37,523 nt of DNA from Cellulomonas sp. B6 (GTDB lineage: Bacteria; Actinomycetota; Actinomycetes; Actinomycetales; Cellulomonadaceae): contig NZ_LNTD01000091.1 of NCBI RefSeq assembly GCF_001462455.1, positions 1 through 37,523 on the forward strand, in the 5' to 3' direction. The translations under genes and the position numbers were made by a program. Under the pieces are notes generated by a model. It saw only the letters and a program-made list of their open reading frames with translations. It did no database searches and was not told the DNA's origin. Below are positions 17,994 through 35,626 of the stretch, in pieces; position 1 is the stretch's first letter; every line of letters begins with the position of its first letter.

Positions 17994-17999
17994 TACGGT
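17994..17999 (+). promoter_or_regulatory. Candidate -10 of the thiamine operon
   Basis: TACGGT, preceded by TGC (extended -10 form TGCTACGGT), places the transcript start near 18006, the 5' end of the TPP riboswitch. No obvious -35 element. Confidence 0.45.
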
Positions 18000-18005
18000 G
18001 GTCCG

Positions 18006-18087
18006 CGACACGGGGTGCCCGGTACCGAGCCGGGCTGAGATCACACCCGTCGAACCTGATCTCGTTAGCACGAGCGAAGGGATGTCG
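18006..18087 (+). promoter_or_regulatory. TPP riboswitch (THI element)
   Basis: Senses thiamine pyrophosphate and shuts off the operon. Hallmarks are present in order: GGGGTGCC, a CCCGG...CCGGG stem, CTGAGA followed by ACACCC, GAACCTGAT, a CTCGT/ACGAG stem and AAGGGATG. P1 forms between CGACA (18006-18010) and TGTCG (18083-18087). The 3' part includes AAGGGA (18077-18082), which is also the Shine-Dalgarno of thiM 9 nt before its ATG. Ligand binding would therefore directly hide the ribosome binding site, i.e. translational control, as is usual in high-G+C actinobacteria. Confidence 0.95.
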
Positions 18088-18090
18088 ACC

Positions 18091-18948
18091 ATGACGTCTG
18101 CCGTCCTCCCGTCCGCCCCGCACCGCACGGGTGCCCCGCCGGACGACCTGGCCGCCGCGGCGGCCGCCGCGCTCGCGGCCGTCCGTGAGCGCACGCCGCT
18201 GGTGCAGTGCCTCACCAACGAGGTGACGACGAACCTCGTCGCCAACGCCTTGCTCGCGCTCGGCGCGTCGCCCGCGATGGCCGCGGTGCCGGGTGAGGCG
18301 CAGGAGCTCGCGGGCGTCGCGGGCGCCGTCCTGGTCAACCTGGGCACGCCCGGCCCCGACCAGCGCGCGTGCGTCGCGCCGACCGTCGCCGCGGCGGCCG
18401 GCGCGGGCGTCCCGTGGGTCCTCGACCCCGTGGCGGTCGGCGTGCTGTCGGTGCGCACGCGCCTGGCCGCCGCGCTGCTGGCGGAGCGGCCCGCGGTCGT
18501 GCGCGGCAACGCGAGCGAGGTCCGCGCGCTCGCGGGCCACGCGTCGGGCGGGCGCGGCGTCGACGCGCTCGACGGCGTCGACGCGGCGGCCGACGCGGCC
18601 GTCGCCGTCGCCGCGCTGACCGGCGGCGTCGTCGCCGTGTCCGGCGCGGTCGACCTCGTCACCGACGGCGCGGCCACCGTGCGCCTGGCCGTCGGCGACC
18701 CGCTGCTCACGGCGATCACGGGTGCCGGCTGCGCGCTCGGCGGCCTCGTCGCGGCGTTCGCCGCGGTCGCCGACCCGTTCACCGCGGCCGTCGGCGCGTC
18801 GACCGCGCTGGGCGTGGCCGCCGAGCGTGCCGCGCGCGACGCGCACGGGCCCGCGTCCTTCCAGGTCGCGCTCGTCGACGAGCTGTACCGCCTGACGCCC
18901 GACGCGCTGGGTGCGCGCGTGCTCGACGCCGCGGCGGTGACGGCGTGA
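18091..18948 (+). CDS. thiM: Hydroxyethylthiazole kinase
   Basis: Phosphorylates 4-methyl-5-(2-hydroxyethyl)thiazole, so salvaged thiazole can enter thiamine synthesis. Ribokinase-like fold, 285 residues, as expected. Visible signatures: LTNEVTTNLVANALLALGASPAM (41-63, substrate pocket), LDPVAVGV (111-118), RGNASE (138-143) and TGAGCALGG (210-218) with the conserved Cys214. ATG 18091 is preferred to ATG 18082 because the Shine-Dalgarno AAGGGA in the riboswitch abuts the latter. Its stop overlaps the thiE start (GTGA), first of three coupled genes. Confidence 0.95.
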   Translation: MTSAVLPSAPHRTGAPPDDLAAAAAAALAAVRERTPLVQCLTNEVTTNLVANALLALGASPAMAAVPGEAQELAGVAGAVLVNLGTPGPDQRACVAPTVAAAAGAGVPWVLDPVAVGVLSVRTRLAAALLAERPAVVRGNASEVRALAGHASGGRGVDALDGVDAAADAAVAVAALTGGVVAVSGAVDLVTDGAATVRLAVGDPLLTAITGAGCALGGLVAAFAAVADPFTAAVGASTALGVAAERAARDAHGPASFQVALVDELYRLTPDALGARVLDAAAVTA

Positions 18949-19625
18949 GCGCGGCACCCGCCCTGCCCGGGGGTGTCTACCTCGTGCTCGACGCGGACGT
19001 GTGCGCCCGCGCCGGGCACCACCCCGCGCAGGTCGCCGGTGCGGCCGTCCGCGCGGGCGTCGGGACCGTCCAGGTGCGCGCCAAGTGCGCGAGCGTGCGC
19101 GAGCTCGTCGACCTCACGGTCGCCGTCGCCGACGCGCTGCGTCTCGCGGGGCCCGCGGCGCTCGTGGTCGACGACCGGGTCGACGTCGCGCTCGCGGCGC
19201 GTGCCCGGGGAGCCTCGGTCGACGGCGTGCACGTCGGGCAGCGCGACCTCGAGGTCGACGACGCCCGTGCGCTGCTCGGCGCCGACGCGCTGATCGGGGT
19301 CTCGGCCGCGCTGCCCGAGCACGTGCGCGCCGCTCCGGGCGCCGACCACGTGGGCAGCGGCCCGGTGCGCCTCACGCCCACCAAGCCCGAGGCAGGTCCC
19401 GCGCTCGGGTTCGACGGCCTGCGGCGCGCGGTCGACGCCGCCGCCGGCCGGCCGGTCGTCGCGATCGGCGGGCTGACCGCGTCCGACGCGCCCGCGCTGC
19501 GGGCCGCGGGCGCGCACGCGATGGCCGTCGTGAGCGCGGTGTGCGCGGCCGCCGACCCGGGAGCGGCGGCCGCCGCGCTGGTCGCGGCCTGGGACGGCGC
19601 GCTCGTCGCGGGCGGTGCCCGATGA
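18945..19625 (+). CDS. thiE: Thiamine phosphate synthase
   Basis: Joins HMP pyrophosphate and thiazole phosphate to thiamine phosphate. A 226-residue TIM barrel. Motifs: VQVRAK (43-48, for QLR-K), VVDDRVDVAL (74-83), GVHVGQRDL (94-102), the phosphate/thiazole loop GSGPVRLTPTKPEAG (137-151), IGGLTASD (174-181) and AVVSA (194-198). GTG 18945 overlaps the thiM stop by 4 nt and its own TGA overlaps the next ATG by 4 nt, so translation is coupled throughout. Controlled by the upstream TPP riboswitch. Confidence 0.95.
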   Translation: MSAAPALPGGVYLVLDADVCARAGHHPAQVAGAAVRAGVGTVQVRAKCASVRELVDLTVAVADALRLAGPAALVVDDRVDVALAARARGASVDGVHVGQRDLEVDDARALLGADALIGVSAALPEHVRAAPGADHVGSGPVRLTPTKPEAGPALGFDGLRRAVDAAAGRPVVAIGGLTASDAPALRAAGAHAMAVVSAVCAAADPGAAAAALVAAWDGALVAGGAR

Positions 19626-21178
19626 CCGGGCCGACGGGTGCCGACACCGACGTGACGACGGGACCCGCGCCCGCGAGCCGCGTGCGGGTGCTGTCCGTCG
19701 CGGGCACCGACCCGACCGGCGGTGCCGGTGTGCAGGCCGACCTCAAGTCGTTCGCGGCGCACGGCGCGTACGGCATGGCGGTGGTCACCGCGCTCGTCGC
19801 GCAGAACACGCACGGCGTGCGTGACGTGCACGTGCCCGACGTCGCGTTCCTGCGCGCGCAGCTCGACGCGGTGGGCGACGACGTGCGCGTCGACGCCGTG
19901 AAGATCGGCATGCTCGCGACCCGCACGGTCGCGCTCGAGGTGGGCGACTGGCTCGCGCGCACGCGGCCGCCGGTCGTCGTGCTCGACCCGGTGATGGTCG
20001 CGACCAGCGGCGACCGCCTGCTCGACGCGGACGCCGAGGACGCCGTGCGCGACCTCGTGCGCGCCGCGCACCTGGTGACGCCCAACCTGCCCGAGCTCGG
20101 CGTCCTCCTGCGCGAGCCGACCGCCCACACGTGGTCCGCCGCGCTCGACCAGGCGCGCCGCCTGGCCCGCACGCGGGACGTCGTCGTGCTGCTCAAGGGC
20201 GGCCACCTGGGCGGCGCCGCGAGCCCCGACGCGGTCGTCGACGCGACGTCCGTCGTCGAGCTCGACGCGCCGCGCGTCGCGACCACCGCGACGCACGGCA
20301 CGGGCTGCTCGTTGTCGGCGGCCGTCGCGGCCCTGCGACCCCGACGCCCCGACTGGGTGAGCACGGTCAGGGAGGCCAAGCAGTGGCTCACGGGCGCGAT
20401 CGCCGCGGGCGAGGCGCTGCGCGTCGGGTCCGGACGTGGGCCGGTCGACCACCTGCACCACGCGCCGACCCTGGGCGCGCGGCCGTTCGGCGACGAGGCG
20501 TGGGACGTCGTCGCCGGGCTGCGCGCGGCGTGCGACGACCTGCCGTTCGTGCGCGCGCTCGCGGACGGCACGCTGCCGCGCGCGGCGTTCGAGGCGTACG
20601 TGCACCAGGACGCGCTCTACCTCGCGGCGTACTCCCGCGTGCTGGCCCGCGCGAGCGAGCTCGCACCGGCGGGGGAGGCGCAGGCGTTCTGGGCCCGCGG
20701 CGCGAGCACGTGCCTGGACGTCGAGGCCGCGCTGCACCACGAGCGGCTCGCCGGCGGGCGGTACGCCGGCGTCCCCGCGTCCGCCGTCACGACCGCGTAC
20801 ACCGACCACCTGCTCGCGGTCGGCGCGACCGGCACGTACGCCGAGGTCACGGCCGCCGTGCTGCCCTGCTACCGGCTGTACGCCGACATCGGCGCGCGCA
20901 TCCTCGCGCGGGCCGGCGACCTGGCCGACCACCCGTACGGCGACTGGGTCGCGACGTACGGCGACCCGGCGTTCGCGGCGTCGGCGGCGCAGGCGGGCGC
21001 GCTCGCGGACGCCGCGGCGCGCGAGGTCGGTGCGGCGACGCGCGCGCGCATGCTCGCGGCGTACGTCCGCTCGTGCGAGCACGAGGTCGCGTTCTTCGAC
21101 CAGGTCGACGTTCTCGCCCCCGGTCGCGCGACGTCCGTCCAGGCGCCCACCGCCCGCGAGGTGCAGCCCGTCGGCTGA
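19622..21178 (+). CDS. thiD: Fusion of HMP/HMP-phosphate kinase (ThiD) and TenA-type aminopyrimidine aminohydrolase
   Basis: A 518-residue bifunctional thiamine-salvage enzyme. Residues about 20-275 are ThiD, which phosphorylates hydroxymethylpyrimidine twice: GTDPTGGAGVQADLKSF (28-44), KIGMLAT (94-100), DPVMVATSGDRLL (122-134), TPNLPE (153-158) and the anion-hole HGTGCS (225-230). Residues about 290-500 are TenA, which hydrolyses aminopyrimidine breakdown products of thiamine to HMP: Asp330 in YVHQDALYL, Cys416 in LPCYRLY, and Glu488 in HEVAFFD align with the known catalytic Asp, Cys and Glu. So both halves look active. ATG 19622 overlaps the thiE stop. With ThiM and ThiE it can rebuild thiamine phosphate from salvaged halves; no thiC or thiG lies nearby. 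Confidence 0.95.
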   Translation: MTGPTGADTDVTTGPAPASRVRVLSVAGTDPTGGAGVQADLKSFAAHGAYGMAVVTALVAQNTHGVRDVHVPDVAFLRAQLDAVGDDVRVDAVKIGMLATRTVALEVGDWLARTRPPVVVLDPVMVATSGDRLLDADAEDAVRDLVRAAHLVTPNLPELGVLLREPTAHTWSAALDQARRLARTRDVVVLLKGGHLGGAASPDAVVDATSVVELDAPRVATTATHGTGCSLSAAVAALRPRRPDWVSTVREAKQWLTGAIAAGEALRVGSGRGPVDHLHHAPTLGARPFGDEAWDVVAGLRAACDDLPFVRALADGTLPRAAFEAYVHQDALYLAAYSRVLARASELAPAGEAQAFWARGASTCLDVEAALHHERLAGGRYAGVPASAVTTAYTDHLLAVGATGTYAEVTAAVLPCYRLYADIGARILARAGDLADHPYGDWVATYGDPAFAASAAQAGALADAAAREVGAATRARMLAAYVRSCEHEVAFFDQVDVLAPGRATSVQAPTAREVQPVG

Positions 21179-21200
21179 GCCTCGGGGAACGGTCCCGGTC

Positions 21201-21235
21201 CGCCGACGGACCCGCTGCGGCGCGGTCCGTCGGCG
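21201..21235 (+). terminator. Terminator of the thiamine operon
   Basis: Perfect 12-bp stem CGCCGACGGACC/GGTCCGTCGGCG with an 11-nt loop, 22 nt after the thiD-tenA stop and 29 nt before the next start. Confidence 0.75.
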
Positions 21236-21264
21236 ACCTGCGCACCGCGTGGCAGGGTGACGGG

Positions 21265-22131
21265 GTGACGACCCGGCCGACGCCCGACGCCCTGCTGCCG
21301 CTGCTCGACCGCGCGACGCGCGCGTACTGGCGCGCGACCGGTCGCCCCGTCGACCTCACGGGTGAGCACGCGTGGCTCGACGCACCGGTCCACACCGCGG
21401 CCGAGGTCGGGGACGCCTGGGTCGCGGCCTCCGCCGCGGCGATCGGCGGTCGCGCGGTCGAGGACGGCGACCGGGGCCTCCTGCCGGACCTGGCCGTGCT
21501 GGACGGTCCGACGTTCGCCGCCGACCGCGTGCACCCGCTGGTGCGGGACTTCTACGAACGGACCGCGCACTGGCGCATGGACGTGTGGACCGCCTGGGCC
21601 GCGCCCTTCGGGCCCGGGGGTGCCCTCGTGACCGGCCTGTTCGGCCGCCGCGTGCAGCAGCTCGCGCTGCCGGTCCACCCGCTCGACGTCGCGCGCGGCA
21701 TGGACTCCCGCGTCGTCGCGGTGCTCGACGCCGAGGGCTCGCAGCGCTCCGCGGCCTGGCTGCGGACGCTGCGAGCCACGGGCGGGCACGTGTACTCGGG
21801 CTGCTACACCACGACCAGGCTGCCGGGCGCGACGCAGCCGTCGGTGCACGTGTCGTTCCCGCTCGAGCAGGGCAACGTGCAGGTGTTCCTGCGGCCGTGG
21901 GTCGCGCCGGGCGGGGCGTTGCGGCTCTCGTCGCCGCGCGGCCGGTTCGGGGACCCGGGGGCGTACGTGCTGGCACGGCACGGGACGGCGCACCACGCGG
22001 CGCGCGTGCCGTTGCACGAGGAGTTCCGGGTGTTCGTCGACGACGAGGGGGTGCTGCGCACCGACCACCTGCTGCGCCTCGGCCCGGCGACGGTGCTGCG
22101 TCTGCACTACCGGATGACGCGGACCGGCTGA
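21265..22131 (+). CDS. Unrecognised soluble protein
   Basis: A 288-residue protein with coding-like third positions throughout. I do not recognise the family. Visible parts: an N-terminal helical stretch (LLPLLDRATRAYWRATG), a central FYERTAHWRMDVWTAWAAPFGPGGALVTGLFGRRVQQL region (about 92-129, not membrane-like because of charges), MDSRVVAVLD (about 149-158), then a beta-rich C-terminal half with GCYTTTRLPG, PSVHVSFPLEQGNVQVFLRPW and HEEFRVFVDDEGVLRTDHLLRL. No signal peptide, clear nucleotide-binding loop or metal motif. GTG 21265 is assigned because GGTGACGGG precedes it and no better start exists. It stands between two hairpins, so it is a single-gene unit. Confidence 0.7.
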   Translation: MTTRPTPDALLPLLDRATRAYWRATGRPVDLTGEHAWLDAPVHTAAEVGDAWVAASAAAIGGRAVEDGDRGLLPDLAVLDGPTFAADRVHPLVRDFYERTAHWRMDVWTAWAAPFGPGGALVTGLFGRRVQQLALPVHPLDVARGMDSRVVAVLDAEGSQRSAAWLRTLRATGGHVYSGCYTTTRLPGATQPSVHVSFPLEQGNVQVFLRPWVAPGGALRLSSPRGRFGDPGAYVLARHGTAHHAARVPLHEEFRVFVDDEGVLRTDHLLRLGPATVLRLHYRMTRTG

Positions 22132-22173
22132 GCGTGCCCGCTCGGCACGGACCCGTCGCACCGGGTGCCCCGT

Positions 22174-22212
22174 GCGCACGCCCGCGGCCGGACGCGGGCG
22201 GCGGGCGTGCGC
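22174..22212. terminator. Bidirectional terminator between converging genes
   Basis: Perfect 12-bp stem GCGCACGCCCGC/GCGGGCGTGCGC with a 15-nt loop, lying between the stop of the gene ending at 22131 and the minus-strand stop at 22217. It can serve both. Confidence 0.75.
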
Positions 22213-22216
22213 GTGC

Positions 22217-22965
22217 TCAGCAGGAGCCGTCGGTGCAGGCCTCGGCGCTCGGGGCGGCGGTCAGCGGGTTCGCCTCGCGCCACCCGGCGTCGAGCAGCTG
22301 CGTGAACACCTCCGCGGGCTGCGCGCCCGAGACCGCGTACTTCCGGTCGACGACGAAGAACGGCACGCCCGTGACGCGCAGCGCGCGCGCCTCGTCGAGG
22401 TCGGCGCGGACCTCGTCGGCGGCGTCGTCGCCCGCGAGGGCGGTCGCGACCCGCTCGTCCGCCCAGCCGTGGTCGCCGAACCCGGCCTGCGCGGCGATGC
22501 GCACGAGCGCGCCGTCGGCGCCCAGGTCGACGCCCTGCTCGAAGTGCGCCGAGAACAGCGCCTCCATGGTCGCCTCGACGAGCGCGGCGCCGCCGGCGCG
22601 GCGCGCGAGGTGCAGCAGGCGGTGCGCGTCGAACGTGTTGAACGCGAGCGTGCGGTCGAAGTCGTAGCGCAGGCCCTCGCCCGCGGCGACGTCGGTGACG
22701 TGGCCGAACATCTGCTGGACCTGGTCGCGGGGCAGGCCCTTCATCTCGACGAGCGCGTCGACCTCGGGGCGGCCGGGGCCGGTGGGCGTGTCGGGGGAGA
22801 GCTGGTAGGAGCGCCACACGACCTCGACGTGCTCGGCGTGCGGGAAGTCGCGCAGCGCCGTGGCGAACCGGCGCTTGCCGATGAAGCACCAGGGGCACGC
22901 GACGTCGGACCAGACCTCGACGGTGACGGTCCGCGGCGGGGCGGCGAAGACGGGGGTGTCGAGGC

Positions 22966-22969
<4 letters not shown>
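22217..22969 (-). CDS. DsbA-family oxidoreductase, FrnE type
   Basis: A 250-residue cytoplasmic thioredoxin-fold protein with an inserted helical domain. The active site CPWC is at 25-28 in VEVWSDVACPWCFIGKRRF, typical of the 2-hydroxychromene-2-carboxylate isomerase/FrnE branch. VTGVPFFVVDRKYAVSGAQP (about 202-221) supplies the cis-proline loop. It ends with two further cysteines in ACTDGSC. No signal peptide, so it acts on cytosolic thiols; FrnE relatives are linked to stress tolerance. ATG 22969 overlaps the TGA of the quinone oxidoreductase upstream, so the two are co-translated. The substrate is unknown. Confidence 0.9.
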
Positions 22970-30066
<7,097 letters not shown>

Positions 30067-30075
30067 CCTCAGTTA

Positions 30076-30109
30076 TGAATAGGTCCGCATGTGGATGTAT
30101 GTTCATGCA
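30076..30109 (+). promoter_or_regulatory. Tandem ARG boxes and promoter region at argG
   Basis: TGAAT-AGGT-CCGCA (30076-30089) and TGTAT-GTTC-ATGCA (30096-30109), again 20 nt apart. The left half of the first box matches the classic TGAAT exactly but its right half is weak. The second box is the same 14-mer as at argC, and its TATGTT (30098-30103) could again be the -10. The pair lies between the argR stop and the argG Shine-Dalgarno, so argGH has its own ArgR-controlled promoter. Confidence 0.75.
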
Positions 30110-30138
30110 TGCAGACCTCGATGAAGGAGAGAACCTGA

Positions 30139-32793
<2,655 letters not shown>

Positions 32794-32803
32794 CGGTCCC
32801 CGG

Positions 32804-32836
32804 GGCCGGTCCCCTCAGGAACCACCGGGGTCGGCC
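32804..32836 (+). terminator. Possible terminator after argH
   Basis: GGCCGGTCC can pair with GGGTCGGCC (two G-U pairs) around a loop of about 14 nt, 10 nt past argH. Less regular than the other hairpins in the window, and it nearly abuts the next gene, so some read-through is possible. Confidence 0.4.
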
Positions 32837-32888
32837 GATGGCGGCGGGGAGCGGCGCACGGCAGCGCCCCCGCAGCGAGAAGGTGACC

Positions 32889-34130
32889 ATGGCAGCCTCC
32901 GGCCACGCCCCGTCGACCCCGGTCGAGCCCTACCTGTCCGACCTCAACGGCGTGCAGCGCTGGTTCGCGAACGTCGGGGTGCGGGGCAAGGTCGCGATGC
33001 TCGCGACCGTCATGGTCGTGCTGCTCACCGTCACGGCCGTCATCGCGATCACGGGGCTGCGGTCCATGACGGCCGCGGGTGCGGACGTCGAGGCGCTCGC
33101 GACCCGCACGACGCAGCTCGTGCTCGGCGTCGCGGTGCTGACCGGTGTCCTCGGGTTCGTGCTCGCACGCGTCGGCTCGCGCAGCATGGAGCGGGAGCTG
33201 CAGCGGCTGGTCGCCGTGGCGGGGTCGATCGAGCGTGGCGACCTCACGGCCCGTGCGCGCATGGACAACGGCGACCAGATCGGCGTCGCGGCCCGCTCGC
33301 TGGACGCGGGCCTCGAGGCGCTGCAGACGTCCCTCGCCGGCGTGACGCGTCAGGTCGGCGCGCTCAGCGACGACGCGCGCGCACTCGACGCGGGCAACGT
33401 CGAGCTGCGACGCGAGGCGGGGGTCGTCGACGGGGACGTCCGGTCCCTCGCCGCGTCGGCGGCGGACGTCGCGCACACCGTGCAGGCCGTCGCGGCGGGC
33501 GCCGAGCAGATGGGCGCCTCGATCCGCGAGATCGCGACGAGCACCGACGACGCCGTGCGTGTCGCACGCGACGCGCAGGACGCGGCGCACGAGGCGGCGG
33601 AGACCGTCGCGCGGCTCGGCGAGTCGTCGACGCAGATCGGGAACGTCGTCAAGCTCATCACCTCGATCGCCGAGCAGACGAACCTGCTGGCGCTGAACGC
33701 CACGATCGAGGCGGCGCGCGCCGGTGAGGCGGGCAAGGGCTTCGCGGTCGTGGCCGGCGAGGTCAAGGAGCTCGCGGGGGAGACCGCGCAGGCGACGGAC
33801 GACATCGCGCGCCGCGTCGAGGCGATCCAGGCCGACACCACCGCGGCCGTCGAGGCGATCACGCGCATCACCGACGTGATCGGGCGCATCAGCGACCACC
33901 AGTCGACCATCGCGGCGGCGGTCGAGGAGCAGAGCGCGACGACGGCCGAGATGACGCGCGGCGTCACGCGCGCCGCCGAGGGCGTCGGCGAGATCGCGAC
34001 GACGTCGTCGGCGGTCGCGGGCCGCATGAGCGCGACGACCGATCGCCTCGACGAGGCGGGCGGGCACGTGACGGCCATCGCGTCGGGGTTCGGGCAGGTC
34101 GGCGAGCTCGTCGGCACGTTCCGCGTCTGA
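32889..34130 (+). CDS. Methyl-accepting chemotaxis protein without a sensor domain
   Basis: A 413-residue receptor that would signal to CheA/CheW. Parts: cytoplasmic N-terminus (1-33, [10 protein letters not shown]), membrane helix 1 (about 34-56), a loop of only about 19 residues, membrane helix 2 (about 76-95), HAMP (about 96-150), then the signalling coiled coil with the conserved tip [20 protein letters not shown] (260-279) and [15 protein letters not shown] (282-296). No Cache, 4HB or PAS domain is present, and no C-terminal CheR-binding pentapeptide. ATG 32889 has GAGAAGG 5 nt upstream; ATG 32838 is in frame but lacks a ribosome site. No other chemotaxis genes are nearby. Confidence 0.92.
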   Translation: MAASGHAPSTPVEPYLSDLNGVQRWFANVGVRGKVAMLATVMVVLLTVTAVIAITGLRSMTAAGADVEALATRTTQLVLGVAVLTGVLGFVLARVGSRSMERELQRLVAVAGSIERGDLTARARMDNGDQIGVAARSLDAGLEALQTSLAGVTRQVGALSDDARALDAGNVELRREAGVVDGDVRSLAASAADVAHTVQAVAAGAEQMGASIREIATSTDDAVRVARDAQDAAHEAAETVARLGESSTQIGNVVKLITSIAEQTNLLALNATIEAARAGEAGKGFAVVAGEVKELAGETAQATDDIARRVEAIQADTTAAVEAITRITDVIGRISDHQSTIAAAVEEQSATTAEMTRGVTRAAEGVGEIATTSSAVAGRMSATTDRLDEAGGHVTAIASGFGQVGELVGTFRV

Positions 34131-34143
34131 CGTGCGTGCCGCC

Positions 34144-34170
34144 GACCACCGGTGCGTCCCGCCGGTGGTC
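34144..34170 (+). terminator. Terminator after the chemoreceptor gene
   Basis: Perfect 9-bp stem GACCACCGG/CCGGTGGTC with a 9-nt loop, 14 nt past the stop. Confidence 0.65.
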
Positions 34171-34223
34171 GCGGCACCGCCCGCGCGGACGGGCGTCGAC
34201 GCGCCGTCGGGCATCATGGCCGC

Positions 34224-34829
34224 GTGGACGCGTCCCCGGCAGCCGTGAGCGGGCCGGTCGACGCCGCGGGCACGGTGGCGGGGCGGGTCCTGGCGGGTTC
34301 GGCGCGACTGGGCCCGGTCCGGCTGCTCGCGGTCGACGGACCGGCCGGCTCCGGCAAGACGACGTTCGCGGCACGCGTCGCCCAGGCGGTGCGCACGGCC
34401 GGTGCGCGTGCGACGGTGCTCGGGCTGGACGACCTGTACGACGGGTGGACCGGGCTGGACGGGACGCTGTGGCCGCGGCTGCGCGCGCAGGTGCTCGAGC
34501 CGCTGCGCCGCGGGCGCGCGGCGCGCTACCAGCGGTACGACTGGGCGGCCGGGCGACTCGCCGGCTGGGTGGACCTCGACGTCCCCGACGTCCTGGTCCT
34601 CGAGGGGTGCGGGTCGGCACGGCGTGCGGTCGACGCCCTCGCGACGCTCACCGTGTGGGTCGAGGCCGACGACGACGTGCGGCTCGCGCGCGGCCTCGCG
34701 CGCGACGGCGCGCACGAGCGGGCGCACTGGCTCGCGTGGATGGCGCTCGAGCGCGCGCACTTCGCACGTGAGGGCACGCGTGGACGCGCCGACGTGCGGC
34801 TCGACGCGTTTGGCATGATGACCACGTGA
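34224..34829 (+). CDS. P-loop kinase, uridine kinase-like
   Basis: A 201-residue P-loop NTPase. Walker A GPAGSGKTT is at 39-47 in VRLLAVDGPAGSGKTTFAARVAQAVR. LDDLYDGW (about 72-79) is where uridine kinases hold the substrate-binding Asp/Tyr. RYQRYDWAAGRLAGW follows, then VLVLEGCGSARR (the strand with the second acidic residue), and a C-terminal helical part with DGAHERAHWLAWMALERAHF. This is the layout of uridine/phosphoribulokinase-like kinases, but the substrate is not determined by sequence. GTG 34224 is assigned by the start of the coding pattern; there is no strong ribosome site. Its TGA overlaps the GTG of the glycosylase gene, so the two are translated together. Confidence 0.8.
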   Translation: MDASPAAVSGPVDAAGTVAGRVLAGSARLGPVRLLAVDGPAGSGKTTFAARVAQAVRTAGARATVLGLDDLYDGWTGLDGTLWPRLRAQVLEPLRRGRAARYQRYDWAAGRLAGWVDLDVPDVLVLEGCGSARRAVDALATLTVWVEADDDVRLARGLARDGAHERAHWLAWMALERAHFAREGTRGRADVRLDAFGMMTT

Positions 34830-35551
34830 ACGCGGCCGAGACCACGCCCGGTCCCGGCGACGAGGTCGTCGCCGGTGTCGGGAGCGTCCCCGCGCGCACC
34901 TGGTACGCACGTGACGTCATGGCGGTCGCGCACGACCTGCTCGGCGCGCTCCTCACCTCGCGCAGCCCCGAGGGCGACGTCACGGTCCGCGTCACCGAGG
35001 TCGAGGCGTACGGCGGCGACGACGACCCGGGATCGCACGCGTTCCGCGGCCGTACCGCGCGCAACGCGGCGATGTTCGCCGAGCCCGGCCGGCTCTACGT
35101 CTACCGCCATCTCGGGCTGCACCACTGCCTCAACGTGGTGGCCGAGCCCACGGGGCGCGCGGCCGCGGTGCTGCTGCGCGCGGGCGAGGTCGTCGAGGGG
35201 GCGGACCTGGCGTGGGAGCGGCGCGAGCGCGCCGGCGTCGTCGACAACCGGCGCCAGCTCGCGCGGGGCCCGGCCCGGCTGGCCGTGTGCCTCGGCCTCG
35301 ACGTCGGTGCGAACGGCGCCGACCTGACCGAGCCCGGGGGAGCGGTCGTGCTGCGGCGCCGCGATCCGGCGGACGTGCTGCCCGCCGTCGCGACCGGCCC
35401 CCGCGTGGGCGTGTCCGGACCCGGTGGGGACGGGCGGCGCCACCCGTGGCGCCTGTGGCTGACGAACGAGCCGACGGTCTCGGCCTACCGCCCCGCGTAT
35501 CGCTCGCCGACGTCGGCAGACGCCCCCGGTGGGGCGACGGCGTCGGCCTGA
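34826..35551 (+). CDS. 3-methyladenine DNA glycosylase, AAG/MPG family
   Basis: A 241-residue base-excision repair enzyme that removes alkylated purines, homologous to human AAG. The catalytic glutamate is Glu60 in VTEVEAYGGDDDPGSHAF. RTARNAAMFAEPGRLYVYRHLGLHHCLNVV (77-106) covers the DNA-intercalating and base-pocket strands. ARGPARLAVCLGL and a C-terminal RLWLTNEPTVS complete the fold. The HHCLN stretch replaces the more usual HYCMN. GTG 34826 overlaps the kinase stop. Monomeric, expected in the cytoplasm on DNA. No alkylation-response (ada-type) genes are adjacent. Confidence 0.93.
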   Translation: MNAAETTPGPGDEVVAGVGSVPARTWYARDVMAVAHDLLGALLTSRSPEGDVTVRVTEVEAYGGDDDPGSHAFRGRTARNAAMFAEPGRLYVYRHLGLHHCLNVVAEPTGRAAAVLLRAGEVVEGADLAWERRERAGVVDNRRQLARGPARLAVCLGLDVGANGADLTEPGGAVVLRRRDPADVLPAVATGPRVGVSGPGGDGRRHPWRLWLTNEPTVSAYRPAYRSPTSADAPGGATASA

Positions 35552-35626
35552 CGCGGAGCACGCGTCGCACCAGACCCCTGACGAGGACCCGACACCGCGC
35601 GTCCGCGTCCGACCGAGGAGAACGAC

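Noticed and set aside
32838..32888. Earlier ATG for the chemoreceptor
   Set aside because: No Shine-Dalgarno and it overlaps the 3' flank of the hairpin after argH; ATG 32889 has GAGAAGG at good spacing.
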